The notes under the pieces were generated by a model. The model saw nothing but the letters and a program-made list of their open reading frames with translations. It was not told the origin of the DNA and searched no databases. 61,413 nucleotides of DNA, taken from the NCBI RefSeq assembly GCF_008806375.1, contig NZ_WAAT01000046.1, positions 1 through 61,413 of the forward strand. The letters run 5' to 3'. Each line of letters opens with the position of its first letter. Position 1 is the stretch's first letter. This document shows positions 16,142-25,097 of this stretch, piece after piece. Both the position numbers and the translations under genes were made by a program. This stretch comes from Pseudotamlana haliotis (GTDB lineage: Bacteria > Bacteroidota > Bacteroidia > Flavobacteriales > Flavobacteriaceae).

Positions 16142-17017
16142 CTAACTACGAATATCTCGAGCTTGTAAGGTGTTTTTAAGTAACATGGCAATCGTCATAG
16201 GGCCTACGCCTCCTGGAACCGGTGTAATATAACTTGCTTTCGGGCTAACGCTTTCAAAATCTACGTCACCAGCCAATCTGTAGCCTCTAGCTTTAGTTTC
16301 ATCTGGCACACGGGTAATCCCAACATCAATAATTACAACACCATCTTTAACCATATCGCCTTTTAAGAACTCTGAAATTCCAATAGCAGCAACAATAATA
16401 TCGGCTTGTTTTGTAATCTCGGCAAGGTCTTTAGTACGGCTATGAACAACCGTTACCGTGGCATCTCCAGCTTTACGTTTCTGACTCATTAAAATACTCA
16501 TTGGACGACCAACAATATGACTACGCCCCATAACCACAACGTTCTTACCTGAAGTTTCAACCTCATAACGCTCTAATAATTCTAAGATACCGTATGGTGT
16601 TGCAGGTAAAAAGCTAGGTAAATCTAAAGCCATTTTACCCACGTTTGTAGGATGAAATCCGTCTACATCTTTATCGGCATCAACAGCCATTAAAACTTTT
16701 TGTTCATCGATGTGTTTTGGTAAAGGCAACTGCACGATAAACCCATCAATAGCATCGTTGGTATTTAATTCATGTATTTTCTGTAACAAAACTGCTTCCG
16801 AAGTGTCTTCAGGCAAATCAATTAAAGTCGATTCAAAACCAATTTTTTCACAAGCTTTAACTTTAGCATTCACATAAGTCATACTCGCCCCATCAGTTCC
16901 TACTAAAATCGCAGCTAAATGTGGTACGCGCTCACCCTTAGCCTTAATTTGCTTTACTTCTTCAGCAATTTCTTCCTTGATATCGTTACTTGTTTTCTTT
17001 CCGTCTAAAATAATCAT
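16142..17017 (-). CDS. folD: FolD, methylene-THF dehydrogenase/cyclohydrolase
   Basis: The 291-residue bifunctional enzyme interconverts methylene-, methenyl- and formyl-tetrahydrofolate in the cytoplasm. The catalytic Lys52 is in [11 protein letters not shown], and [20 protein letters not shown] and [19 protein letters not shown] are family signatures. The length is normal. It lies downstream of ffh on the same strand after a 187-base gap containing simple repeats. Confidence 0.96.
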   Translation of the reverse strand: MIILDGKKTSNDIKEEIAEEVKQIKAKGERVPHLAAILVGTDGASMTYVNAKVKACEKIGFESTLIDLPEDTSEAVLLQKIHELNTNDAIDGFIVQLPLPKHIDEQKVLMAVDADKDVDGFHPTNVGKMALDLPSFLPATPYGILELLERYEVETSGKNVVVMGRSHIVGRPMSILMSQKRKAGDATVTVVHSRTKDLAEITKQADIIVAAIGISEFLKGDMVKDGVVIIDVGITRVPDETKARGYRLAGDVDFESVSPKASYITPVPGGVGPMTIAMLLKNTLQARDIRS

Positions 17018-17103
17018 GGTTCTATTTGTTGTTGGTTCTTAGTTATTGGTTATTAGCAGTTTGTAAAATATAATTCAACAGAAAAACTCCCAACCAGCTA
17101 TAC

Positions 17104-17200
17104 AACTTAACTACTTTTACCCTACTTAACTACTACTTAACTCCTTAACTCCTTAACTCCTTCTACTACTTAACTCCTCAACTACTCTACTTCTCACTCC
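17104..17200. repeat. Low-complexity pyrimidine repeat
   Basis: About twelve imperfect repeats of the word CTTAACTNC or CTACTTAACT fill the folD-ffh gap. The unit is irregular, and no gene is present. Confidence 0.65.
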
Positions 17201-17204
17201 CCAC

Positions 17205-18533
17205 TTAACGCATATTCTTCATCATCTGCATCATCTTTTTACCGCCACCACCTTGCATCATCTTCATCATTTTGCTCATTTGGTTGAATTGCTTTAAAAG
17301 TTGATTAACCTCTTGTACTGAAGTTCCTGAACCTGAACCAATACGTTTTTTTCTACTTGCATTAATAATTGACGGATTGGCACGTTCTTTTGGTGTCATA
17401 GAATGAATAATGGCCTCAATACCTTTAAACGCATCATCATCAATATCGATATCTTTCATCATTTTTCCAGCACCAGGAATCATTCCCATAAGGTCTTTCA
17501 TGTTCCCCATTTTCTTGATCTGCTGAATCTGACTTAAGAAATCGTCAAAACCAAATTGGTTCTTTGCAATTTTCTTCTGAAGTTTTCTCGCTTCTACCTC
17601 GTCAAATTGTTCTTGAGCACGTTCCACTAAGGAAACAACATCACCCATACCAAGAATACGGTCAGCCATACGTGACGGATAGAAAACATCAATGGCTTCC
17701 ATTTTTTCACCCGTACCAATAAACTTAATTGGTTTATCGACTACAGATTTAATAGAAATGGCAGCACCACCACGTGTATCACCATCTAATTTCGTAAGGA
17801 TTACCCCGTCAAAATTCAAGACATCATTAAAGGCTTTTGCAGTATTCACAGCATCTTGCCCTGTCATAGAATCTACAACAAATAAAGTTTCTTGTGGCTG
17901 AATGGCTTTATGGATGTTTGATATTTCGGTCATCATCGCCGCATCAACGGCTAAACGACCAGCGGTATCAATAATCACCACATTGTGCCCGTTAGCTTTA
18001 GCATGTGCAATAGCCGCTTGAGAAATTGCTACTGGGTCATTATTCCCTTTATCACTAAAAACCTCAACACCTATTTGCTCACCTACGACATGCAATTGGT
18101 CAATCGCCGCAGGACGGTAAACATCACAAGCTACTAATAAAGGTTTCTTTGTTTTTTTATTTTTAAGATAATTAGCAAGCTTACCAGAAAAAGTTGTTTT
18201 ACCAGACCCTTGTAAACCAGACATTAAAATTATGCTTGGTGTTCCAGAAAGATTAAGTCCTTCGGCATCGCCACCCATAAGTTGGGTTAACTCATCTTTT
18301 ACAATTTTCACCATTAATTGCCCAGGCTGAAGCGTAGTTAATACGTCTTGACCTAAGGCTTTTTCTTTAACAGTCTTGGTAAATTGTTTGGCAATCTTGA
18401 AGTTAACATCGGCATCTAAAAGCGCACGTCTTACCTCTTTTAGAGTTTCAGCAACGTTTACTTCTGTAATGCTTCCGTGCCCTTTAAGAACGTGTAAGGC
18501 TTTATCTAATTTATCACTTAAATTATTAAACAT
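17205..18533 (-). CDS. ffh: Signal recognition particle protein Ffh
   Basis: The 442-residue GTPase of the signal recognition particle binds nascent membrane proteins and SRP RNA. The N-domain covers residues 1-95, the G-domain P-loop is GLQGSGKT at 106-113, with VIIDTAGR and TKLDGDTRGG further on. The M-domain (from about 320) ends with a Met-rich tail (MMQGGGGKKMMQMMKNMR). It partners with FtsY. Length and motifs are normal. Confidence 0.96.
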   Translation of the reverse strand: MFNNLSDKLDKALHVLKGHGSITEVNVAETLKEVRRALLDADVNFKIAKQFTKTVKEKALGQDVLTTLQPGQLMVKIVKDELTQLMGGDAEGLNLSGTPSIILMSGLQGSGKTTFSGKLANYLKNKKTKKPLLVACDVYRPAAIDQLHVVGEQIGVEVFSDKGNNDPVAISQAAIAHAKANGHNVVIIDTAGRLAVDAAMMTEISNIHKAIQPQETLFVVDSMTGQDAVNTAKAFNDVLNFDGVILTKLDGDTRGGAAISIKSVVDKPIKFIGTGEKMEAIDVFYPSRMADRILGMGDVVSLVERAQEQFDEVEARKLQKKIAKNQFGFDDFLSQIQQIKKMGNMKDLMGMIPGAGKMMKDIDIDDDAFKGIEAIIHSMTPKERANPSIINASRKKRIGSGSGTSVQEVNQLLKQFNQMSKMMKMMQGGGGKKMMQMMKNMR

Positions 18534-18844
18534 AGTACTCTTGAAATTTTAAGAACTGCAAATTTAGTAATTTGATGTGTAATTATTGAAGTTTGGAAGG
18601 CTAAAGTGCGTAATAAAACGTATTTAGAAAAACACCAACCAACAAACCTATACTTATGATTATTTCTACCCTTTTTCTACCTCTAAAAAATAAAACCACA
18701 GTAATATCGTTAATTACGGTATTGTAAAAGCAACTTTTTATAGATGAAATACCAAAAAATTAGCTAAAAGTTATTGTTTAGTAAATAAAAAGCTACCTTT
18801 CACAAAACAAACCAACAACCAATATTTTATAAAAATAAACAACT
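18534..18844. other. Intergenic region before DUF1800 operon
   Basis: No gene here. A weak palindrome AATATCG (18703-18709) / CGGTATT (18717-18723) is present. A possible promoter for the next operon is TTG at 18774 and TACCTTTC at 18794-18801, a near match to the Bacteroidetes consensus. Base 18533 is the ffh start on the other strand. Confidence 0.4.
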
Positions 18845-20485
18845 ATGGCGTCCCTAAATCCGCTAAATAGTTCTTTAGACCTAAGAAAAACTAAACATTT
18901 ACTTAGGCGAACTACGTTTAATTACTCCAAAAATCAGTTAGACCATTTTATTGGCATGACACCGGCCAATATGCTTGACACACTAACAATGCCTACAACA
19001 GACACTTTAACCGAGCCTTACGACCCACTTCCAACGGAAAGTCCTGATGGCTTTTGGACCTCTTCAACAGCCGCCCCAGATTCTTTTGATAACGACAGAA
19101 GAAAGCGCGGACTCGTAGCGGGTTGGTGGTGGCACAACGCGATGAGTGAAACTAGTTTGAAGCATAAATTATCTTTTTTCCTTCATACCTGCTTTAACGT
19201 AGCCAAAGATGACGGTGCCGGACCTTCAGCTTGCTATTATGACTATTTAAGGTTACTTGATTTTTATGCCTACGGAAATCTTAAAACAGTGGCTAAAAAA
19301 ATCACGATGGACAATGCCATGTTGGTTTATCTTGATAACACGAGAAACAATAAAAGTAACCCAAATGAAAATTACGCCCGTGAGTTTTTTGAGCTGTTTA
19401 CCATTTTAGAAGGCGAACAAATAGGCGAAGGAAATTATACCAATTATACTGAGGAAGATATCCAGCAAGCGACTCGCGTATTTTCAGGCTATAAATTTGA
19501 TGAAACACGTCGTTATATAGACCCAGACACGGGCATTCCTACGGGATATATCAATTTTGAATTGCATGATACCGAAAGTAAAACCTTTACTGAAGCTTTC
19601 AACAACACAACCATTATAGGAAAAGCTACGCCTACAGAAATCTTAGATGAATTAGGTGAATTTGTTGACATGCTATTTGCTCAACCTGAAACCGCCAAAG
19701 CTTATTGCCGCAAATTATACCGCTATTTTGTAAAAAGCACATGGAATGAAGAAGTTGAAAACGACATCATCACCCCATTAGCTGAACAATTAATAGCCGC
19801 GGACTACGAAATTTTACCTGTGGTAAAAACACTGTTGAGCAGTCAGCATTTTTTTGATAGTGATGATAGTAACAGTAATGACGAAATTATAGGAAGCATT
19901 ATAAAAAGTCCGTTGCAGTTGCTTTCAGAAACATGTAGCATGTTTCAAGTCGAATACCCCGATCCTACTACAAATTCGTTAACCTATTACAACGAGTTTT
20001 TCTATAAATTTTTACACAATACGTATTTTATTTTTTCAGGAACTACCTTGTTTAGCCCTGAAGAAGTTGCTGGTTACCCCGCTTATTATCAAGAACCGCA
20101 TTACGATAGAAACTGGTTTTCATCCAACACCATTATTGGCCGCTACCGTCTTATAGAAAGTTTAATCTCTGGGGACAACATGATTAGTAATGGTGCTATT
20201 TACGCATCGCTAGACACGGTGTTGTTTGTGAAAAATAATATACCCAATGCCAGTGACCCCAATTTACTCATTACTGAAATGGCCGATTTACTCTACCCAG
20301 AATCTATAGACACTGATCGAACAAATTATTTTAAAAGCTATTTGGTTGATGAAGAATTCCCCGATTATTACTGGAGTGGCGCTTGGAACAAATATTTAAG
20401 TTCTAACGACAGTACCACAGTAAAAACACGATTAGACGCTTTAGTAACTGCGATGGTGAATGCAGCCGAATTTCAACTCATGTAA
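18845..20485 (+). CDS. DUF1800 family protein
   Basis: The 546-residue product belongs to DUF1800, typically paired with DUF1501. Signature parts are HLLRRTTFN near residue 19, then a WWWHNAMSETSLKHKLSFFLH segment, and NENYAREFFELFTI. It has no usual signal peptide, so its export is unclear; it may act as a partner or maturation factor. The function of the family is not established. It is four bases before the DUF1501 gene, so the two are co-transcribed. Confidence 0.88.
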   Translation: MASLNPLNSSLDLRKTKHLLRRTTFNYSKNQLDHFIGMTPANMLDTLTMPTTDTLTEPYDPLPTESPDGFWTSSTAAPDSFDNDRRKRGLVAGWWWHNAMSETSLKHKLSFFLHTCFNVAKDDGAGPSACYYDYLRLLDFYAYGNLKTVAKKITMDNAMLVYLDNTRNNKSNPNENYAREFFELFTILEGEQIGEGNYTNYTEEDIQQATRVFSGYKFDETRRYIDPDTGIPTGYINFELHDTESKTFTEAFNNTTIIGKATPTEILDELGEFVDMLFAQPETAKAYCRKLYRYFVKSTWNEEVENDIITPLAEQLIAADYEILPVVKTLLSSQHFFDSDDSNSNDEIIGSIIKSPLQLLSETCSMFQVEYPDPTTNSLTYYNEFFYKFLHNTYFIFSGTTLFSPEEVAGYPAYYQEPHYDRNWFSSNTIIGRYRLIESLISGDNMISNGAIYASLDTVLFVKNNIPNASDPNLLITEMADLLYPESIDTDRTNYFKSYLVDEEFPDYYWSGAWNKYLSSNDSTTVKTRLDALVTAMVNAAEFQLM

Positions 20486-20488
20486 ACT

Positions 20489-22117
20489 ATGAACAGACGT
20501 AATTTTATAAAACTTTCGGCTTCAGCTTCTGTTATTGGACTAACCCCTTTACAATTACAAGCAGCCTTAAAAACATTCACACCTTACTTTGAGTGTCCAG
20601 ATATTTCAAATAGAAAACTCGTACTCATCAATTTAGCTGGTGGTAACGATGGCTTAAATACGGTTATTCCCTTAGACCAGTATGATGCTTACAGTAATTT
20701 ACGCCCCACTATAAAAGTACCTATTTCAGGAGCCAACAAATACATTTCCTTAGACAGTACTTTACCTGAAAATCAACAAGTAGGTTTACATCCTGCACTT
20801 AAGGGCATGAAATCTTTATACGACAAGGGCTGGATGCGCGTTTTACAATCGGTTGGGTATCCACGACAAAATAAAAGTCATTTTTCTTCTACCGATTTAT
20901 ATTTTACAGGTAATGACGGAAATAGCTTATTGAATGGCAGTGACACAGGATGGATGGGCCGTTTTATGGAACGCTATTATTCCAGTTTGGTCGTTGAACC
21001 CTTCCCTTTAGGCATACAAATTGGAGCGAATAAAACCTCTTTAGGATTTCACGGCGAAGAAGCTCACGGTATTTCTATAAACCTGACCAGGCAAGATCCT
21101 GCTGGATTTTACTCCATTTTAAATGGTTTAGGTGGTGCGCCGCCATTAAACATTCCAGATTCAGATTATGGTGACCAATTAAGATATTTAACCAACACCG
21201 ATTCATTAACAAACACTTATGCGAAATCCATTTCGGCAGCATTCGCAAAAGGAAAAAACAGGGTGAGTTATCCTGATACCGATTTATCCAATCAGTTAAA
21301 AACTGTAGCGCGGTTGATGAGTGGCGACTTAGAAACCAAAATCTACTTGGTGCGAATTTCTGGTTTTGACACCCACGATTCACAAGTGCAAGATTTAGGT
21401 AATATTATTGGTAAACATCACGAACTACTATCAAGCTTATCAGATAGTATTGAAGCTTTTATCACCGATTTAGAATCTCAAAACCTTGCTGAAGATGTAG
21501 TAGGACTGACCTTTTCGGAATTTGGAAGAAAAGCAAAAGAAAACGGTAATTTAGGAACCGACCACGGAGAAATCGCTCCTATGTTTGTCTTCGGAAAACC
21601 AGTAAAAGGTGGTGTTTCAGGTACGAATCCTGATTTAAGCGAAGCCACAAGTCGAAATAATTACCAAATTAAGACCGTTCAATTCGATTACCGACAAACC
21701 TTTGCGACGCTACTCCAAGATTTTATAGGTGCTGATAACGCCATTATTGATGCGACGTTTTTTAACAATACTTTACACCAGAGTTTTAACGAACAAAAAA
21801 TAGATGATTTGGTGAAAAATGTCTACAACGTTTCTAAGGGCTGTGTACCCCTTACAAGTAATCCGTTGGGAGAAGACAAAAAATGGTTGGTTTACCCCAA
21901 CCCTTTTAAAGACCAGGTTAACATTACCGGAGTACAGCGTGTTGAAAGTATTTCATACCGTATTTATAATGCTTCTGGAGTGCTTTTATTAGAAAAAACA
22001 GACCTTGTAGACGAAGGTAAAGTGACTCTAAATTTAGGTCATTTTAGCAGTGGCGTTTACCTGTTTGTCATTCTTTCTGGCAGTGAAAAAGAAGTTCATA
22101 AAGTCGTTAAAATATAA
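20489..22117 (+). CDS. DUF1501 protein with Tat signal and T9SS sorting domain
   Basis: The 542-residue product begins NRRNFIKLSASASVIGL, a twin-arginine signal for folded export. The DUF1501 domain (alkaline-phosphatase/sulfatase-like superfamily) spans about 35-430; RKLVLINLAGGNDGLNT, SHFSSTDLYF and GTDHGEIAP are its markers. The last 75 residues form a type IX secretion C-terminal sorting domain (KKWLVYPNPFKDQVNI through GVYLFVI and EVHKVVKI). So it would leave the cell or be anchored on the surface. The enzymatic reaction is unknown. Confidence 0.9.
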   Translation: MNRRNFIKLSASASVIGLTPLQLQAALKTFTPYFECPDISNRKLVLINLAGGNDGLNTVIPLDQYDAYSNLRPTIKVPISGANKYISLDSTLPENQQVGLHPALKGMKSLYDKGWMRVLQSVGYPRQNKSHFSSTDLYFTGNDGNSLLNGSDTGWMGRFMERYYSSLVVEPFPLGIQIGANKTSLGFHGEEAHGISINLTRQDPAGFYSILNGLGGAPPLNIPDSDYGDQLRYLTNTDSLTNTYAKSISAAFAKGKNRVSYPDTDLSNQLKTVARLMSGDLETKIYLVRISGFDTHDSQVQDLGNIIGKHHELLSSLSDSIEAFITDLESQNLAEDVVGLTFSEFGRKAKENGNLGTDHGEIAPMFVFGKPVKGGVSGTNPDLSEATSRNNYQIKTVQFDYRQTFATLLQDFIGADNAIIDATFFNNTLHQSFNEQKIDDLVKNVYNVSKGCVPLTSNPLGEDKKWLVYPNPFKDQVNITGVQRVESISYRIYNASGVLLLEKTDLVDEGKVTLNLGHFSSGVYLFVILSGSEKEVHKVVKI

Positions 22118-22140
22118 TTCATAAAATTGAAAAAATCCAT

Positions 22141-22899
22141 ATGAAGCAGCTTAAAACCTTATTCTTTGTCTCTTTGGTATGCTTTTTACTAGCAGCTTGT
22201 AACAGAAATGAACCAGAATATTTCGGAACACCTCAAGAGGACATTGATGTTACCACGGAATACAAATGGTGGATTTTAACGCATAAAAATTATCAAAAAC
22301 CTGGTATTTATCTTTTTAATGAAAATACCGGCATGCTAGAAGTTGAACTGAAACTACCAAAAGCATTACAGTCACCGCATGCACTTGCCTATGACGGCGA
22401 GTCCCTTTGGGTTGGTGGTATAGGCGAAAATGAATCGCTTTACCAGCTTAACCCGGAAACTGGTGATATCATTTCTGAAATCCCAAATATCATTACTGAA
22501 GGTATTGCTATACAAGATGATTTCATTTTTTACTCGAGTGAAAATGCTATTCATAAAATGAATAAAAACGGCAGCTTGATTGAAACCATTGAAACAGAAA
22601 ATACCGCATTAACCATTTCAGATATTGCTATTGATGAAAGTAGTTTGTATTACCTACGCTATTCTGAAACGGCACCTATTGTGAAATTGAATTTAGACAC
22701 AAAAACTGAAGCACCAATTCAGACTATAGAAACTTCAGGAACCTATTGCTTATCTTTTATAGACAATAAACTTGTCACAGTTTCTAATCTCAATGAAATT
22801 AACCAAAATGCCACAAGAAGCGGTGAGCTCGTTGTAAGCACACCAACCGATATAGAAGGCTGGATAACCGCCATAGCACTTCATGAGATTATAGAATAA
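22141..22899 (+). CDS. Lipoprotein, beta-propeller-like
   Basis: The 252-residue product has a lipoprotein signal with Cys20 (LLAACNRN). The mature part has repeats such as SPHALAYDGESLWVGGIG, EGIAIQDDFIFYSS and SDIAIDESSLYYL, the pattern of propeller blades. It could be a surface protein that binds a ligand. It lies 23 bases after the DUF1501 gene and ends head-on against argS (12 bases apart), so it is the last gene of that operon. Confidence 0.8.
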   Translation: MKQLKTLFFVSLVCFLLAACNRNEPEYFGTPQEDIDVTTEYKWWILTHKNYQKPGIYLFNENTGMLEVELKLPKALQSPHALAYDGESLWVGGIGENESLYQLNPETGDIISEIPNIITEGIAIQDDFIFYSSENAIHKMNKNGSLIETIETENTALTISDIAIDESSLYYLRYSETAPIVKLNLDTKTEAPIQTIETSGTYCLSFIDNKLVTVSNLNEINQNATRSGELVVSTPTDIEGWITAIALHEIIE

Positions 22900-22911
22900 T
22901 ACAAATTAAAA

Positions 22912-24690
22912 CTACATACGCTCTGGCACTTGAATACCCAGTAAAATAAAACCGTTTTTAATGGTATTGGCTACGGTATGAGAAAGCTGTACTCTAAACG
23001 CTTTGTCGTTTTCATTATCGGCTCCTAGAATAGATACATTTTGGTAAAATGAGTTGAATTCTTTAACCAAATCATAAGTATAATTGGCGATTAGCGCCGG
23101 GCTATGATTTTCGGCAGCATTTTGAACCACTTCTGGGAATAGCTGAATTTGCTTAATCAATTCCTTCTCCTTAGGATGTAAACTCAGGTTTTCATAATCA
23201 GCTTCAGCATTTAAATCGGCTTTACGTAAAATGGACTGAATACGTGCATAAGTATATTGAATAAAAGGCCCTGTATTTCCTTGAAAATCGATGGATTCTT
23301 TAGGGTCGAATAAAATGCGTTTTTTAGGATCTACTTTTAAGATGTAATATTTAAGTGCTCCTAATCCAATGGTTTTATAAAGTGCTTTTTTCTCTTCTTC
23401 AGAATAGCCATCTAACTTTCCTAATTCTTCCGAGATTTCTTCAGCAGTTCCGGCCATATCATCAATTAAGTCATCGGCATCAACCACTGTTCCTTCTCTA
23501 CTTTTCATTTTTCCGCTAGGCAAATCTACCATACCATAGCTTAAATGGTATAAGTTTTTAGCCCATTCAAAACCTAATTTCTTCAGAATTAAAAATAATA
23601 CTTGAAAATGGTAATCCTGCTCATTTCCTACGGTATAAACCATACCACCCACATCGGGATAGTCTTTAATACGTTGAATAGCAGTACCAATATCTTGCGT
23701 CATATAAACTGCTGTACCATCAGCACGTTGAACAATTTTTTTATCGAGTCCTTCTTCGGTTAAATCACACCATACCGAGCCATCGTCTTCTTTATGAAAC
23801 ACACCAGATTGTAGGCCTTGTTCCACAAATTCTTTACCTAGTAAATAAGTATTACTCTCATAATATAAGTTGTCAAAATCGACACCTAAATTGTTATATG
23901 TGATATCAAAACCATCATACACCCATGTGTTCATTTTAGTCCAAAGCGCAACAACAGTTTCATCTCCGGCTTCCCATTTAAGGAGCATGTCTTGAGCAGC
24001 TAATAAAAGGGGTGCATTTTTTTTAGCTTCCTCTTCAGTTTGTCCTTCAGCAACTAAAGCTTGAATCTCTTTTTTATATTCTTGGTCGAATTTCACATAG
24101 TAATTCCCGACCAACTTATCGCCTTTTAAGTCTGTACTCTCAGGAGTTTCTCCGTTTCCAAAACGTTCCCAAGCGAGCATACTTTTACAAATATGAATAC
24201 CACGGTCGTTTATAATTTGTGTTTTGTATACTTTTTTCCCTGAAGCTTTTAAAATTTCAGCAACACTATACCCTAATAAGTTGTTTCTAATGTGACCTAA
24301 ATGCAGCGGTTTATTGGTGTTTGGCGAAGAATACTCGACCATTATGGCTTTTTCTTCTGGATTTGGTGTTACAAATCCGAATTGCGCATCGGCCTTAATA
24401 CTTTTGAAAAAGTTGGTATAATAAGACTCACTGATTTCAATATTTAGAAAACCTTTAACCACGTTAAACGCTTTCACATCTTCCACTTCTTTAACTAAAT
24501 ACTGACCAATAGTTTCACCTATTTGCACAGGGTTGCCTTTTATAAAACGTAACATTGGAAAAATCACCACGGTGATATCGCCAGCAAACTCTTTTCTTGT
24601 CGCTTGAAATTCTACAGTTTCTAATTCAATATTAAAATCTGCTTTTACCGCTTGTTTTACGTAATTTGATAAAGTATCCTGAAGGCTCAT
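22912..24690 (-). CDS. argS: Arginyl-tRNA synthetase
   Basis: The 592-residue class I enzyme charges tRNA-Arg. The HIGH motif is HLGH at 130-133 (SSPNTNKPLHLGHIRNN). The KMSKS region is GKMKSREG, a variant common in ArgS. The C-terminal DALR anticodon-binding domain ends in VPERM. Length is normal. A -7 promoter element is at 24712-24719. Confidence 0.96.
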   Translation of the reverse strand: MSLQDTLSNYVKQAVKADFNIELETVEFQATRKEFAGDITVVIFPMLRFIKGNPVQIGETIGQYLVKEVEDVKAFNVVKGFLNIEISESYYTNFFKSIKADAQFGFVTPNPEEKAIMVEYSSPNTNKPLHLGHIRNNLLGYSVAEILKASGKKVYKTQIINDRGIHICKSMLAWERFGNGETPESTDLKGDKLVGNYYVKFDQEYKKEIQALVAEGQTEEEAKKNAPLLLAAQDMLLKWEAGDETVVALWTKMNTWVYDGFDITYNNLGVDFDNLYYESNTYLLGKEFVEQGLQSGVFHKEDDGSVWCDLTEEGLDKKIVQRADGTAVYMTQDIGTAIQRIKDYPDVGGMVYTVGNEQDYHFQVLFLILKKLGFEWAKNLYHLSYGMVDLPSGKMKSREGTVVDADDLIDDMAGTAEEISEELGKLDGYSEEEKKALYKTIGLGALKYYILKVDPKKRILFDPKESIDFQGNTGPFIQYTYARIQSILRKADLNAEADYENLSLHPKEKELIKQIQLFPEVVQNAAENHSPALIANYTYDLVKEFNSFYQNVSILGADNENDKAFRVQLSHTVANTIKNGFILLGIQVPERM

Positions 24691-24711
24691 TGATATAGTA
24701 TTTTAAGCCTG

Positions 24712-24719
24712 CAAAGATA
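24712..24719 (-). promoter_or_regulatory. -7 promoter element before argS
   Basis: The minus strand reads TATCTTTG, matching TAnnTTTG. The -33 region is weak. Confidence 0.5.
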
Positions 24720-25097
24720 GCAAGATTTTCTACTAAAAACGAAAAAGCTTTAACAGTAAAATATGCGCTTCTATTTTATCTATCTTGATTTTACTGGTCA
24801 CATTTATGAAAACCATTTCAAATTTTTGTAGTGCTTTTTTTATAAAAATAAACCGTTCATCGAATCATTCATCTACAACTTATAAATAAATATCCTTTCG
24901 TCTAATTAATTGGTATTAAAACCTAAAAATTAGAATTTTACATCCCTTTTTACAACTTTTGTTATGTAAAGCTATTATCTCCAACTTGTTGGAAAACAAT
25001 TAAAAAACAATACCTTTCAGCTAAATAAAGCTGTCTTATTTTCCTCAAATCTAAGACCTTATTTTATAGCATTATTCTAGTTGTATGTGATATATAT
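24720..25097. other. Intergenic region before TPR histidine kinase
   Basis: No gene is seen. A small perfect palindrome CCAAC-TT-GTTGG lies at 24981-24992. The rest is AT-rich. Possible promoters for both divergent genes should be here, but none is clear for the plus strand. Confidence 0.4.

Noticed and set aside
17104-17200. Repeat tract in the folD-ffh gap as a CRISPR array
   Set aside because: The unit is about 9-10 bases and irregular, with no spacers of constant size.
22912-24690. Altered KMSKS motif (KMKSR) in ArgS as a sign of damage
   Set aside because: Arginyl-tRNA synthetases commonly have a changed KMSKS; all other motifs are intact.
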